From Ascochyta rabiei (taxonomy: Eukaryota; Ascomycota; Dothideomycetes; Pleosporales; Didymellaceae), in contig NC_082420.1 in assembly GCF_004011695.2 (NCBI RefSeq), forward strand, positions 248,001 through 312,000: a stretch of 64,000 bases of DNA, read 5' to 3'. A model generated the notes under the pieces. The model worked only from the letters and a program-made list of their open reading frames with translations, was not told the origin of the DNA and searched no databases. How positions within the stretch are numbered: the stretch's first letter is position 1; each line of letters begins with the position of its first letter. Of this stretch, positions 31,077 through 42,750 are shown in pieces. The translations under genes and the position numbers were made by a program.

Positions 31077-32583
31077 TCACGCAAAACTGCGCTTGGTCAA
31101 CCACCTGTCCACAAGAGCCAATGCCTCCTCCGGCTTGTTGTACGGGACCAAGTGTCCCGCTCCGTTGACGGTACTGAGCGCAAACGTCGTATCTCTACCA
31201 CTACCGGTCACAACCTTGACCTCCTTGTACCAGCCGACCTCCTGCTCTCCGAGCTTCCACATCTGCTTGCTCTGCGCGACAAACGCCGGCTGACCCTTCC
31301 ACGACATCGAGTTCGCCCACTGCAGGTTTCCCGCCGTGTTGCACGCAAGATCGAGATTTCCCTGGTAGAACAGTACATCGATGCCGTTCTCTAGCAGGTA
31401 CAAGACCTGTGGCTGTGTGCTGATGCCCAAGTCGTTCGTTAGCGAGAAAGCAATTGCAACTTCCTCGGAGAAGACACTGTAGTTGCCGACTACTTTAGAC
31501 ACATGCAAGGCTTCGTACACCCACGGTAGGTTGAGATACTCCCCGATCTTTTGGATCTCAGGGTAGCAAAGGTCGTCGCCTGTTTCACAGGGATGTGTAA
31601 TATCGAAGCGGTTGCGACCTCCTGCGCCAGACTCGCCGTCGTAGTGCACGATTACCCCATTCCAGCACACTTCCTCGCCAGCTAGACAGATAGCAGGGTC
31701 AGGGTGGTCGTAGCAGACGCGGGCTAGTTCTAGGCAGCGAGGGAGGTGGGTGGCCATAAGATCGCAGCGGCTCTGGTTGAAGATGGGAGTCTCAACGCCG
31801 GGATTGGTTGTGCAAAGCGTCTCCCAGTAGCCAAAGGCTGTGTCCAGAGGGCTGACGTATGCATTCCCAACGAAGATGGACTCGAGGTTCACCTGAGGCC
31901 GCTTTGGATATAGTAGGTTCTGAGAGACTATCTGAGCTCCCAGCGTTGGAACATAGTGGCCCTGCTGCACGTCAGCTGGAGATACTCAAAGTGTTCACAC
32001 AGCTTACTGCATAGCTTTCTCCCGTGATGTGGAAGTCGTTGCCATGCAGCTTTGGAAACACATCACTCGTAAACAGCTGTAAGAAGTGGTGCATGTCCTC
32101 AGCAGCAGTGAAACTGGTTCCAGGAAGCGGTACATTCTCATCGACATAGCTGAAACCAACACCCGCCGGCTGGTCAACGTAGATGACATTCGCATTCTTG
32201 CTCCACCCATGTTTGTTGTAGACAGTCCCGTTTCCGTACTCATTGATTAGACAAGGCCCATTCTCTTGGAGCAGTCCAATCATGCCCGATCCGCCAGGGC
32301 CGCCTGTCAGCCATAGTACTAACGGATCTTCTGATGGCGAGGCCTGCGACTCAAAGTACCAGAAGAAGATGTGTTTAGAGCCAACGTCCAGCCAGCCGGT
32401 ATACTGCTTTGAGCGTGCATCACAGAGAGTGTCGTTCTGCTGCTGTTTGATGCGGATGGAATGGTGCTCGGAGAATTGGCTCTGGTAGACTTGGAAGCCC
32501 TCGACCTCTGGTGTGTTCTGGAAGGGCACTTGAGATAGCTCAGCAGCAGCGCCAGCCGCGAACAACAGAGAAAGCAGTCTCAT
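31077..32583 (-). CDS. Secreted/vacuolar serine carboxypeptidase (peptidase S10)
   Basis: Two exons: 32583-32008 and 31961-31077, intron 46 bp, 486 aa. Signal peptide [14 protein letters not shown]. All S10 signatures are present: [10 protein letters not shown] oxyanion segment, catalytic Ser190 in GESYA (the intron falls exactly after this Ala, and GHYVP follows), catalytic Asp in [11 protein letters not shown] and catalytic His in NGAGHLVP near the end. Several Cys and N-glycosylation sequons (NGT, NQS, NYS) fit a secretory glycoprotein. Expected to remove C-terminal residues from peptides at acidic pH. A longer open frame runs upstream to 32682, but the Met at 32583 places the signal peptide correctly. 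Shares a 361-bp divergent promoter with the histone-fold gene. Confidence 0.92.
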
Positions 32584-32944
32584 ACTTGAATAAAATAGAA
32601 ACAGGAGGTTAAGCTCCAACAGCAGCCAAGGAAAGCGAAAGCTCACTTTGTCTGTAAGGAGCGATGCCTGGATCGACGACATCTGCTTACGTCTGCTTGG
32701 TTCAAGGCGGCTAAACCTGCCTTTTTTGCATTGTTACCTTCCTCTTCTCGACATCTTCACCCTCACCCTCACCACCTCACACGCGTCATACACCGATTGC
32801 AGTTCTATTGCGCGGAACGAACGCGCCATTGGACACGACATAGCATTTTGGACAATCAAAGACACAAGCAGCCCCACAATCCGCCTCGAGTCCATCACAC
32901 CACCCATAGCAACCGTCGCCGCTCCGCTACCACGCTCGGTCACG

Positions 32945-33838
32945 ATGCCATACAACAACACTCCTATTGCGCCTTCAAAAGAAGTCACAGGCCATGTCTC
33001 CCTCCCACGTATGTCTTTTGAGTAGCTGTTAGGTCGACTCGAACACCAACTAACGCGCCCAGTCGCGCGCGTCCAGAAAATAATCAACGCAGACCCGGAG
33101 CGCCTCATCGTTACCAAGAATGCCTCGTTCGCTATCGCGTTGGCGACCGAGATGATGATCCAGTACCTCGCCACTTCCACGCACAACGTCGTCAAAACAG
33201 AGCGCAAGCCGCGCCGCAATATCCAGTACCGCGATGTCTCGAGCGCGGTAAGCAGGACGGACAACCTCGAGTTCCTGGTCGACGTGGTGCCCAAGACGAT
33301 GCAATATGGCGCGTGGCGTAAACGCAAGGCTGCGGAACTGGAAGCAACGGCGAAGGAGAGTGCTATCAAGGAGGGCGGAGAGGAGGCCAAGGGGAAGGGC
33401 GAGACGGGCGAGACGGGCGAGACGGGCGAGAAGGACACTGCAAGACCTGCAAACGCGAACAACACCACACAAACAACGCTGCCAAGCATACCGATCGGCT
33501 CGGACGCTGCACAGGACCTGCTGGCCCGAGCCCGCGAAGCAGAGTCCACTTCCTCATCCACGCCGCAGAACGGCACAGAGCTTGATCCGCTGGCGAGGAA
33601 GGAGATTGTGCCGCCTGTGCCAGAAACAGAAGCCATGGACGTCGATGGAGGGGCGGGAGGAGAAAGGATTGCAGAGAGTGAAGGCGAGGAAGACCCCGCA
33701 GCCATGCAGATCGAGATGGAGATGCGTGGGCCGCCGAGGACGAACGGGGAGGAGAGTGCAAGTGCGAATGCGAGTGCGACGCCGAGCGCGAGCGCGAGAA
33801 TGAGCTCGGGGGGGTTCACGGCGATAAATGGGCGGTAA
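32945..33838 (+). CDS. Histone-fold protein (CBF/NF-Y type; DNA pol epsilon Dpb3 / CHRAC-like)
   Basis: Two exons: 32945-33008 and 33063-33838 (intron 54 bp with CTAAC branch), 279 aa. The histone fold spans about residues 20-90: SLPLARVQKIINADPE, VTKNASFAIALATEMMIQYLA and RRNIQYRDVSSAVSRTDNLEFLVDVVP. LPLARVKKI-x-K-x-D is the hallmark of the CBFD_NFYB_HMF family and this variant fits the Dpb3/CHRAC15/POLE4 group that pairs with Dpb4 in DNA polymerase epsilon or chromatin remodelling. The rest is a long disordered tail with ETG repeats, Ser/Asn runs and acidic patches. Dpb3 versus another NF-YC-like member cannot be fully separated by eye. Confidence 0.82.
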
Positions 33839-33984
33839 CAACAGCAGAGCACGGTGGATTGGAAGTGCATTGCATAGCATAGGGAGAGAGGCATCAGGGC
33901 AAGATCCACACGCACAGACAGGAACAATCAAAACCACAACGATGCAAAAGCACTCTTGAAGCTGCCACCAATCCGTCTATCAAT

Positions 33985-36655
33985 CTACCTACTCCCCGGC
34001 CTCCCCCGATCCTCCAACTCCTGCTCCACCCTCCTCCCCACCGCCGGACTCGCAAGCCTGACTCCCCCACTCCTCCCCAACCCCAGCACTCTCCACCCCC
34101 TCTGCCAGACCCCCCTCACCACGCTTACAACAGCAAGCAATCCGCGATTCCACCTCTCCATACGCTCGTCCTCGCCGATCCCGCTCTGTCCCTGCCCCCC
34201 ACCACCACCACCACCGCCGCCGCCGCCGCCGCCATGCTGCCCCGCAGCCTCGACCTTGAACTGGAATTTCAAGCAATCCTTGACGGTGATCAACCCGGTC
34301 AGGCGGCCGCGGTACTCGATGAGAATAGCTCTCGGCCCCATTTTCTGGAAGATCTGCAGCACGGTCTCGAGCGGGAGGCGGGGGTGCACGGTTAGCGGGG
34401 TGGGGTCGACGAAGCGCGAGAGATTGAAGTGGGTGTCTGTATCTACATCTGCGTCTGCATCTGTGGGGGCAGTGAAGGAGACGGACGAGGAAGGAGACAC
34501 CGAGGCGGAAAGCCGTGCTTTGTCGAGCGCGTAGCGTAGTTCTGTGCGCCCGATGTAGCCGAGCAGGGTTTTGGACGCGAGGGAGTCGACGATCGGATAC
34601 CCCTGGTACGCATCGTCTGTTTTGTTCAGGGCGGATTCGAGGTCGCGCAGTGCGAGGCCACGGGCGGGCAGGCAGGTGATGTTGGTGCTCATGGCGGCGC
34701 TGACTGGGACGCCGAAAGAGTGTTCTTCCTTGTTGTCTAGGAAGGGGTAGCCGTTGAGGTAGATCATGCGGTCTGCGATGCCGCCATGGCCGAAGCGCTC
34801 GCTGACAGCTTTGGTCACGCCGACTACAATCATAGTCGGTAGGATGTAGGTCAGGGCGCCGGTGATTTCGAACATGATGACGACGACTGATACAGTGATG
34901 TGCATTATGCCGGAGAGGGCGGCAGCGGCGCCCAGGAATGCGTATGTGCCGGGGGTTATACAAGGTCCGTCGGGTTCGCATGCTGAGAAGAAGGCACTGC
35001 TGGGGAAGGACTCGTGGAGGGCTTGCACGAGGATACCAACCATACGGCCGAATGCTGCGCCGATAGCCATAGACGGCACGAAGATACCGGCGGGGACTTT
35101 GCAGCCGAATGAGATGATGACAAGGAGGGTGCGGATTGTGGTGGCGAAGGCGAGGGATAAGATCATATGCCAGCGTTGGTCGCGGCTGTGGTTGTCAGTT
35201 ACAGGTTTTCAAATGTTTGGATTGGACTGAACGTACTCGCACAGCTTGTCGTAGTCGTGACCGTTCTCACATTCTTGAAATAGAATCTCCATGCTCTCCG
35301 TCATGTCGATACGCAGGAACATGTTCGGGTAGCAAATCACCGCCGTGATGACGGCTAGGACGACGGCCTCGGTGATGGGGTACGCGGAAAGGTATTTCTT
35401 GCGGAAGACCTGCATCTTCAGATTCCACTTTATGACAAAGGCGCCGTAGAGACCGCCAAACACACCGATGACAAGGTAGAAGAGGATCTCGAAAAAGTGC
35501 CACGAGCGGTCGTATTTGACTTGGAACATGACGAGTTGGCCGGTGCGGAAGGGATTCATTGCCTATATGCACCGCATTAGCAGGGGCGGATATTGATGAT
35601 GTAGAGTAGGACCTGCGACGTACAGCCAGAACAGCGGTAGCCACCAGCGCGCAAAAGTAACTCCTCCACATGGTCTTCAGTGGGAAATGATTGCACATTT
35701 CCTCGAGACTGAACAGCACGCCTCCAATCGGACTTCCAAAGGCGACGCCCACGCCCGCCGCCGCGCTCGCACTCAGAATCTCCCTCGTCTTGGCGGCATT
35801 TCGACGGTACTTGTCGAAGAACCTGCTGATGACGTTCCCTGTGCAGACGGCATAGTGCACACTCGGGCCCTCTTTGCCCACACTCAAGCCCGAGGCAATG
35901 GCAAGCGGCAGGCCAATGCTCTTGATGAACAGCGTCGTGGCGCCCAGAAAGCCCTTCATCACGAATCCCGCGATGATGCACTTCATCTCACTGATGCCAC
36001 TGCCTGCCGCGTACGGCGCAAAACTCTTGACCAACGTCGCCGCCGCCAGCGCAAAGAGGGCCGCAAAGGCCATGTACATGACATAGTTCACCGGCCACAC
36101 TCGGCTCCAACGCTTCCACTCGGGACAGCCCTGCTCAGCGCCCCAGCAGCAGAAGCTCTCGTTGAGATAGAACGCGGTCGTGCAGCGCCCCAGCTTGATG
36201 TCCGACAGCCACTCGGTCACGATGTTGAGGAACGCGGCATTCAAGCCAATCGCGGCGCCGACCAGCGTCACCACGATCCACGCCTGGCCCGCATCATACG
36301 CCTCTGCAATCTTGCGCCGCCACTTGCCACGCCCGCGGCCCAGGAACACGCGGCCGCTGGCGTGCTCGTGGACGCGGGACAGGCGCGACTTGCGCCGTGC
36401 CTTGCGCCGCAGCGATTCGCGCGCGGCGTCCTGCACCCAGTCGATGGTCGTGAAGTCTTCATAGCGCTTGATCTCGGCAATCTCCGAGGCGATGACGGCA
36501 TCGGCGGCGGCAGTCGAGGCGGCTTCTGGGTCGTCGTAGCTGTGTGCGGACTGCGACGTGTTGCGGCGGCGGAGCGACGGGGCGAAGGACGCGGTCCGCG
36601 GTTGTGAGGGGCGTGAGGGACGCGAGCGCGAGCGCGAGGCTGAGGGACGCTTCAT
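33985..36655 (-). CDS. CLC family chloride channel / Cl-/H+ antiporter (Gef1/CLC-3-like)
   Basis: Three exons: 36655-35624, 35562-35237, 35185-33985, phases consistent; 852 aa. A cytosolic basic/Ser N-terminus is followed by the CLC membrane core with all selectivity motifs: GSGISEMK, GKEGPSVH (gating Glu present), and GIFVPSMAIGAAFGRMVG. SPIGGVLFSLEEM carries the proton-glutamate region of exchangers. Two C-terminal CBS domains follow (about 34730-34560 and 34430-34280), separated by a low-complexity Asp/Thr linker; after CBS2 come a 13-residue Gly run and a basic tail. This size and layout match fungal Golgi/endosomal/vacuolar CLC proteins. Converges on the histone-fold gene with only about 147 bp between stops. 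Confidence 0.92.
34198..34236. repeat. CCN trinucleotide run (Gly tract of the CLC gene)
   Basis: CCACCACCACC then CCGCCGCCG triplets on the plus strand; on the coding minus strand an uninterrupted Gly tract just after the second CBS domain. Confidence 0.85.
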
Positions 36656-37221
36656 CGCATTGTCGAGATGGGGTGGGTTTGTGGTTTGGGTATCGAGGGA
36701 CGTGAGCGTGCACGTTGTTGACTGTCTGACGTTTGGGGTCCATGCAGGGGGAGTTGCGGAGTGAGCGCGGAGGTCTGATGGAGCGGTCCGTATGCAGGAC
36801 TGACGATATCACCACACACACACACACATGGTGATGACAGATTCGACTCCAATCGTAGCACATGAACGGTAGCATGTCATGGATCTGCAAGCTCTTCTCT
36901 GATATCCTCGTCAATTCCATCCGTTTCTGCTTCCTGTGTTGATCAGTTTGATTCTGGTGAGTCTACTACATCTTCAACAACACAAAAACAACCCCATCCG
37001 CAACACCCCACGGTGGAGCGTCCGTACTTTTGGCAGCACTTCGGCAGTGGAACCATGTCTTCATTGAGTCTCGTCTAATCGCGCTTTCTTCTCGCAGGGT
37101 ATCATCAAAGTCTCTATCGTCTATTCGTGTGCTTTTCCGTGTCCAATAACATATACGCCTAGTCGACCCCAGCTGCTCATTCGCTGGTCTAGCTTGCTTT
37201 CGTCCAATGGGAAGCCAGCAG
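36656..37221. other. Intergenic, CLC promoter and GMP synthase 3' region
   Basis: About 565 bp between the CLC start and the GMP synthase stop, both on the minus strand. It contains a CACACACA run (36813-36828). No gene seen. Confidence 0.6.
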
Positions 37222-38903
37222 CTACTCCATCTCGATCGTGCCAGGGGGCTTGCTGGTGACTGTCTCGCTGTTAGCACCTGCATGTTGCAAAACCAAACAA
37301 AAAAGGAAAACTCACCATCGTAGACAACACGGCAAACACCGTTGACCTCGTTCACAATGCGCCTCGACACGCGCTTCAAGAACTCGCCGTCGAAGGGGTA
37401 CCAGTCCGCAGTCATGAAATCGCTCGTCTCCACCGCCCTCAGTGCAATGACCTGGTCGTGCACCCGCTTGTCGCCCATGACGCCTACCGCCCTGACCGGC
37501 AACAGCGCCGCGAACGCCTGGCTGATGTTCCTGTACAGCCCCGCCTTCTTGATCTCCTCGATGAAGATGAAGTCGGCTTCACGCGCAATCCGGACCTGCT
37601 CGCGGGTGACCTCGCCCAAGATGCGGATAGCAATGCCTGGGCCGGGGAAAGGGTGGCGCCAGACAAGCTCCTCGTTGATGCCGAGCTCCTTGCCCAGCTC
37701 GCGCACCTCGTCCTTGAAGAGCTCGCGCAGGGGCTCGATGAGCTTGAGGTTCATGTTCGCTGGTAGGCCGCCAACGTTGTGGTGGGTCTTGATGGTCTGG
37801 GAGGGGCCCTTGAAGGACAGCGATTCGATGACATCGGGGTAAAGGGTGCCCTGGAGGAGCCATTCGATCTCGCCGGCGTTGGGGGTGTTGTGGGCTTTGG
37901 CAGCAATCTCCTTTGCCTTTTCCTGGAAGATCTCGATGAACGTGTTGCCAATGACCTTGCGCTTCTGCTCGGGGTTGTCGGTGATGCCCTTCAGGCGGTC
38001 GAGGAAGAGATCCGAGGCGTCGACGACGGTCAGGTTGATGCCCAGGCCCTTGTCGAGCGTCTCCTTGACCTGCTTGGCCTCGTTCAGACGGAGCACACCG
38101 TTGTCGACCATGACGGCGTGGAAGCGGTCGCCAATGGCCTCCTTCATCAGCTTGGCGGCGACAGTCGAGTCGACACCGCCGCTGACGGCGCCGATGACCT
38201 GTCCCTTGTCGCCGACCAGCTTCCTGATGCGCGCAATCTCCTGGTCGACGAACTTGCCCATGGTCCAGTCGGTCCTGGACTGGCAGATGTCGACGGCGAA
38301 GTTCCTGAGGAGGACCTTGCCCTGCGGCGTGTGTGTGACCTCAGGATGGAACTGGATGCCGTACATCTTCTTGGCGCTGTGCGCAATGCCGGCGTAGGGC
38401 GAGTTGCTGGTGGTCGCGACGGTAACAAAGCTCTCTGGCATGTGGCTCAGCTTGTCGCCGTGGCTCATCCAGACCTCGATGTCGTTCTCGAGGCCCTTGA
38501 ACAGCTCGTCGACATGGCCGCCGTGCTGCTCGAGCTTGAGGTGCGCGTGGCCGTACTCCCTCTTCTCGCCGGCTGCAACGCCTGCGTTCTTTCCAAAGTG
38601 CCATGCCATCTCCTGCAGGCCGTAGCATATTCCAAGAATGGGCACGCCCAGATCGAAAACGGCGTGGTCTACGTGGGGCGCGCCCTCCTCGTAGACCGAG
38701 TAGGGGCCGCCGGAGAGGATGATGCCCTTGGGTGTGAAGTCGAGGTCGGCCAGCTTGGTGGTGCACGGCAGCATCTCCGAGTAGACATTGAACTCGCGCA
38801 GGCGGCGCGTGATCAGATGCGTGTACTGCGAGCCGAAGTCGAGCACCAGGATGGTGTCGAACGTCTTGTGCGGGGGGACAGGGTCTTTGACGTCGGTCGT
38901 CAT
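37222..38903 (-). CDS. GUA1: GMP synthase (glutamine-hydrolysing)
   Basis: Two exons: 38903-37316 and 37259-37222; the tiny second exon supplies [12 protein letters not shown], the conserved C-terminus, so the splice is well supported. 541 aa, the normal fungal length. Converts XMP to GMP with glutamine and ATP in the cytosol. N-terminal class I amidotransferase: [10 protein letters not shown], nucleophile Cys in GICYG, and HPEVTHTP for His/Glu. Middle ATP-pyrophosphatase: SGGVDSTV P-loop. C-terminal dimerisation domain: [14 protein letters not shown] and [15 protein letters not shown]. The first Met (38903, MTTDVKDP) follows a pyrimidine-rich leader; a longer upstream open frame is low complexity and not needed. 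Divergent from BCP1 with about 260 bp between starts. Confidence 0.96.
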
Positions 38904-39163
38904 GTTGGCGGGGGAGTGGAAGGGTGGAAGGAAGAGTGAAGAGTGGAGAGCGAGCCAAGAGAAAAAAAGGAAAGAGAAAAGAGAAGAGCGAAGAGAGAAG
39001 AGAGAAGAGAGAAAGTGCAGGGAAGAAGGGTCCAAGGGGAGAGAGCGACGGTGGAGGGGTTGTTGACTCGAGCGATGAATTGTAGTGGGGCCGCGTTCCA
39101 AAATTTATCGATAGACATCTTGGCATACGCATACAACACCACGCACACACACACACAGACAAC
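38904..39163. promoter_or_regulatory. Divergent GUA1 / BCP1 promoter
   Basis: 260 bp between two divergent ATGs. 38960-39060 is a purine-rich GAGAAGAGAGAA tract on the plus strand, that is, a CT-rich leader for GUA1; CACACACA lies just ahead of the BCP1 ATG. An ATCGATAG-type AT patch sits midway. Confidence 0.55.
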
Positions 39164-40184
39164 ATGGCCAAGCGGAAACAGGATCCAGAGGAGCTGCCCG
39201 ATGCGCCCGAGAGCAAGGGCAAGGGCAAGGGCAAGGGCAAGGGCATCGACAAGGGCATCGACATGGGCATCGACAAGGGCATCGACAAGGGCATCAAGGC
39301 CGACGACGACAGCGACAGCGACGAGGTTTGGCGCATCCTCCCCTGCGCAATGCGACGGAGCTCATGCATCGCTAGGACATGGACATGGTGAACGTCGACT
39401 TCGAGTGGTTCGACCCCAATCCCGAGGTCGACTTCCACGGCCTGAAGTCCTTGCTGCGCCAGCTTCTGGATGTCGACAACCAGCTGTTCGACCTGAGCGA
39501 GCTCGCCGACCTGATCCTGTCACAGCCGCTGCTGGGCAGCACTGTCAAGGTCGACGGCTTGGAGACGGACCCCTATGCTTTCTTGACCGTGCTGAACCTG
39601 GAGACACACAAGGTACCGCCAACCGACTGCGTGTGCTGCGCTGTGGAATTGACGCCGTGCAGGACAAGAAGGTGATTCGCGACCTCCACGCCTATCTCAG
39701 CAAGAAGGCGCCAGGCCTTCTCCCCGCCGCACCTGCGCAAATTGGTCTGGTCCTCACCGAGCGCTTCATCAACATGCCCCACGAGATCGTGCCGCCCATG
39801 TACACGATGCTCATGGAGGAGATCCAGTGGGCCGTCGACGAGAAGGAGCCCTACGCATTCACACACTACCTCGTGCTCTCCAAGGCATACTCCGAGGTCG
39901 CCTCGAGTCTGCCTGCAGTCGGCCAGCCGCCCAGCAAGAAGAAGAAGGCGGCCAAGGCGGACGACGAGACCTTCTACTTCCACCCAGAGGACGAGGTGCT
40001 GCACCAGCACGCTGTCGGCCACACGACCTTTGACTACGATACCCCGGTCGACGAGGGCGCAAGCGACAGCAAGAGAGCGTTCCAGGAGATGGGCGTCAAG
40101 CCCCAGGGCCATGTGACGTTGATCGAGGCGGACAGGTTCGCAGGTGCCGTCGAGGCCGTCAAGTCGTTCCTGAGCGGTCAGTAG
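39164..40184 (+). CDS. BCP1: Bcp1/BCCIP family protein
   Basis: Three exons: 39164-39325, 39376-39612, 39663-40184, each intron 50 bp, 306 aa. Bcp1 is an essential nuclear protein in yeast, acting as chaperone of ribosomal protein Rpl23 and in nuclear export. Conserved family blocks: [63 protein letters not shown] stretch (here [16 protein letters not shown]), and [13 protein letters not shown]. The N-terminus is expanded by tandem repeats encoding alternating Lys-Gly and GIDK units, then an acidic DDDSDSDE. The first donor is GTTTGG, weaker than GTRAGT, but only this junction joins DSDSDE to the conserved [12 protein letters not shown]. Confidence 0.9.
39209..39297. repeat. Coding tandem repeats in BCP1 (6-bp and 12-bp units)
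   Basis: Four copies of AAGGGC (Lys-Gly) followed by five or so copies of AAGGGCATCGAC or its variant (Gly-Ile-Asp-Lys/Met). Units are multiples of three, so copy-number change would keep the frame. Confidence 0.8.
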
Positions 40185-40343
40185 TCATCAGCGCGAGTCC
40201 ATGAATGAATTACCACCAACCTCAACCCTGAAGCGTGCAGTGACTCTAACTGGTGTTACATTCCTACGCACACAAGCCGAATCTAAATAAGAACCAAAAG
40301 AAATGGTAATGCTTGCTCCTATTGACACAGCCAGCTCTCTCCA

Positions 40344-40349
<6 letters not shown>

Positions 40350-40401
<52 letters not shown>
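40350..40401. repeat. TC dinucleotide microsatellite
   Basis: About 25 uninterrupted TC units continuing into imperfect CTCTTTCTCTC, between the convergent 3' ends of BCP1 and the Rieske gene. Confidence 0.95.
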
Positions 40402-40411
<10 letters not shown>

Positions 40412-40473
40412 AGTCGCTCTCAGTCTCTCTCCCGCTCCCTCTCCCGTCTTGCTACTTTACACATGCGCGTGAA

Positions 40474-41450
40474 TCAACCAATGACAACCTTGCCCTCCTC
40501 AGGGAAGTCGTATGCGGGCACCTCGAGGTTGAGGGGCGCGGGTCCCTTTCTTATGCGGCCAGAGATGTCGTAGTGGGATCCGTGGCAGGGGCAGAACCAG
40601 CCGCCGAAGTCGCCGGCCTCGCCGATGGGCACACAACCAAGATGGGTGCAAACGCCTGTGTCTGTTAGCTTCCTTCCGTGCGTGCTGGGTGCGTGTGCGT
40701 AGCCGTACCCAACATGATCAGCCACTCGGGCTTCTGGACGCGGTCGCCGTCAGACTGGGGGTCACGCAGAGACTCCCACTTGGTGTCCTCGGCCTCCTTG
40801 ATTTCGCTCTCGGTGCGGTGGCGGATGAAGACGGGCTTGCCTCGCCACTTGATAATGACCTGTGCTGTCTTTAGCGGCCGCCCAATTCATCCTCAGCGTA
40901 GCGGGGGACGCACATTCTTGCCCTCGGGGATGGCAGCGAGGTCGATCTCGACCTTGGCCTGCGCCAAAACGTCGGCGGAGGCGGACATGTTGACGAGGAA
41001 GTCTGTCGCGCAATGCGTTAGCCGGCGTGCTCTCCATCGAAGGGCAGCTCCCCATCATCCGCAAAACAGCCAATGGCTCGCCCACAGCCTCCCATGCACC
41101 GCGGGCCGTGCGTCCGCCGCTTTCCCGAGCTCTGCGGTGCTGTTCGCGGGCGCTGCAAGGTGGGTGGTCTTACCCTGGACGGTCGCCTTCGCGCCAAGAG
41201 CGGACAGGGCGCCCATTGTGCCGACCATGAAGTACTGGAAGACCTTGGTGCTCTGCTCGCCGTTCTTGTTCCGGTAGGCGGCAAACGAGGGGATCTTGGT
41301 GCTGTCGGCGCTGCCCTTGAAGGGGCTGTCGAACGACGACGCCGACGCGTTACGGGTCTGCATGGCGGTGCAGCCCGCCCGGGCGACGGGCATCTGGTGG
41401 GCTGTCCATGATCGTGCGACGGCACGGGCGCTGTTGGCGAGGGCGGGCAT
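40474..41450 (-). CDS. RIP1: Cytochrome bc1 Rieske iron-sulfur protein, mitochondrial
   Basis: Four exons: 41450-41174, 41002-40914, 40859-40709, 40655-40474; 699 nt, 232 aa. Subunit of respiratory complex III carrying the 2Fe-2S centre that takes electrons from ubiquinol. N-terminal mitochondrial presequence ([17 protein letters not shown], rich in Arg/Ala/Ser), one membrane anchor ([25 protein letters not shown]), the flexible hinge ([19 protein letters not shown]) and the Rieske fold with cluster ligands CTHLGC and CPCHGSHYD. Introns are 171, 54 and 53 bp. Length and all motifs are standard. Confidence 0.97.
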
Positions 41451-42030
41451 CGTGGACGGGAGGTGCGGGTTTGGGTGATGGAAGATGTCGTCGAGCGAAG
41501 AATTGGCAGGGACGGCAGACGACAAGAGCTGCAGTAATCATCCGATTTGCCGCGCCGTGATTGGCAGCTGCCCGCCTCGCCGCTTTCCGGAACATCCCCC
41601 TCGACCTTGGTCACAGGAGACACCGCCAACATGGTAACATGGTTCGTCATGGCAGCCTCGAGCTGCTTTTTCGCTAGGTATGCTTTCTCTCGGAGAGCAG
41701 GGGAAAATAAATAAAAATCAACCTCCCATGCGAACCCTCTTGGCGTCGTTGACAAGTCTTCTGCACAGGAACGTATATTTCCAGAGGATGACAACGCTGC
41801 GGAGGACTGCAAGAAACCTACATGGCGTCAGCTGCTGCTGAAATCTGGTACACGTAAAGGCCAGGGCCGTTGTGTCTGGCTCTCTCTGCACCTTCACTTT
41901 CACTTTCACTTTCACTTTCACTACCATGCTGCATGGCCATCGTGTTGCTCTCCAGCCCGAGTTCCCCGGTCTCGACGACGACTACATAGCAGCAGTTTTC
42001 CGTCGCCATCAAAGTCACCAAAACATCATC
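41451..42030. promoter_or_regulatory. Divergent region between RIP1 and macro-domain gene
   Basis: 580 bp carrying both promoters. 41886-41920 is a five-fold CACTTTCACTTT repeat. A short plus-strand frame (41631, MVTWFVMAASSCFFAR followed by GTATGC) and an overlapping minus-strand frame look mildly coding but neither can be tied to a gene. Confidence 0.45.
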
Positions 42031-42750
42031 ATGTCGTCTCTGCGTGACACAAGCATCCAACTTGACTCGGAGCCAGCTGGTGCAAGCAAAGCCAAAAGAA
42101 TGGCTGCAGACTCGCCGCCTCCAGCCAAGAAATTCAAGGCCACCACCGAACACAGCTCCCAGCACCTGGACTACACGCACGTCCCTGCTGGCAAGTTGGA
42201 AGTGTCAGACACGGCCAAGAACAGTCCAGGTGCACATCAACAGCCACTACAACTCTCCTACCATACCGGCGACCTGTTCGCAGATGCCCCGAGAGGCTCG
42301 GTGCTGGTCCATGCATGCAACACGCAAGGCCACTGGGGCGCTGGCATTGCAAAAGCCTTCAAGAACATCTACCCGCAAGCACATGCTGACCACAACCAAT
42401 TCTGCACCAAAGGTCACACAAAGGCGCGCCCGGTACCAACAGGAACAGCACAGCTTCTGGCGCCGCGCGATGGAGATGCGCAGCACTGGATTGGCTGCCT
42501 CTTCACGAGCGCAAAGTACGGCAAGGGCAAGGACAAGCCGGACGTGATTGTTCGCCACACAATCGAATCTATGCAGATGCTGCTGGAGCTGATCAGCCAG
42601 GTGAAGGATGAGATCACAGAGGTGCGCATTTGCAAGATCAACAGCGGCAAGTTTGGCGTTGCTTGGGAGAGGACGGAGGAAGCCTTGGGGAGCATTGTCT
42701 TGAAGTCAGGGTGGCGTGCGAGGATTGAGGTTTGGGAGCCGGCAGAGTGA
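42031..42750 (+). CDS. Macro-domain protein (Poa1-like ADP-ribose-phosphatase family)
   Basis: 239 aa from Met 42031 ([12 protein letters not shown]); the frame is open further upstream through CACTTT repeats and a Met at 41926, which I regard as leader. After a basic, probable nuclear stretch ([16 protein letters not shown]) comes a macro domain: [33 protein letters not shown], the loop that in yeast Poa1 binds ADP-ribose 1''-phosphate, then [11 protein letters not shown] and the [11 protein letters not shown] strand-loop with a Gly-containing phosphate loop. The C-NTQG-WG-GIA pattern is the Poa1 subgroup, a tRNA-splicing by-product phosphatase, but a de-ADP-ribosylase role is also possible. 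Single exon. Confidence 0.85.
   Translation: MSSLRDTSIQLDSEPAGASKAKRMAADSPPPAKKFKATTEHSSQHLDYTHVPAGKLEVSDTAKNSPGAHQQPLQLSYHTGDLFADAPRGSVLVHACNTQGHWGAGIAKAFKNIYPQAHADHNQFCTKGHTKARPVPTGTAQLLAPRDGDAQHWIGCLFTSAKYGKGKDKPDVIVRHTIESMQMLLELISQVKDEITEVRICKINSGKFGVAWERTEEALGSIVLKSGWRARIEVWEPAE

Noticed and set aside
20194..32583. Possible secondary-metabolite or transport gene cluster
   Set aside because: No PKS, NRPS, terpene cyclase, P450 or Zn2Cys6 regulator; the SDR is a Ydf1-type housekeeping enzyme and the permease is a common NCS1 member.
37779..38939. 386-codon plus-strand frame
   Set aside because: Antisense shadow of GMP synthase.
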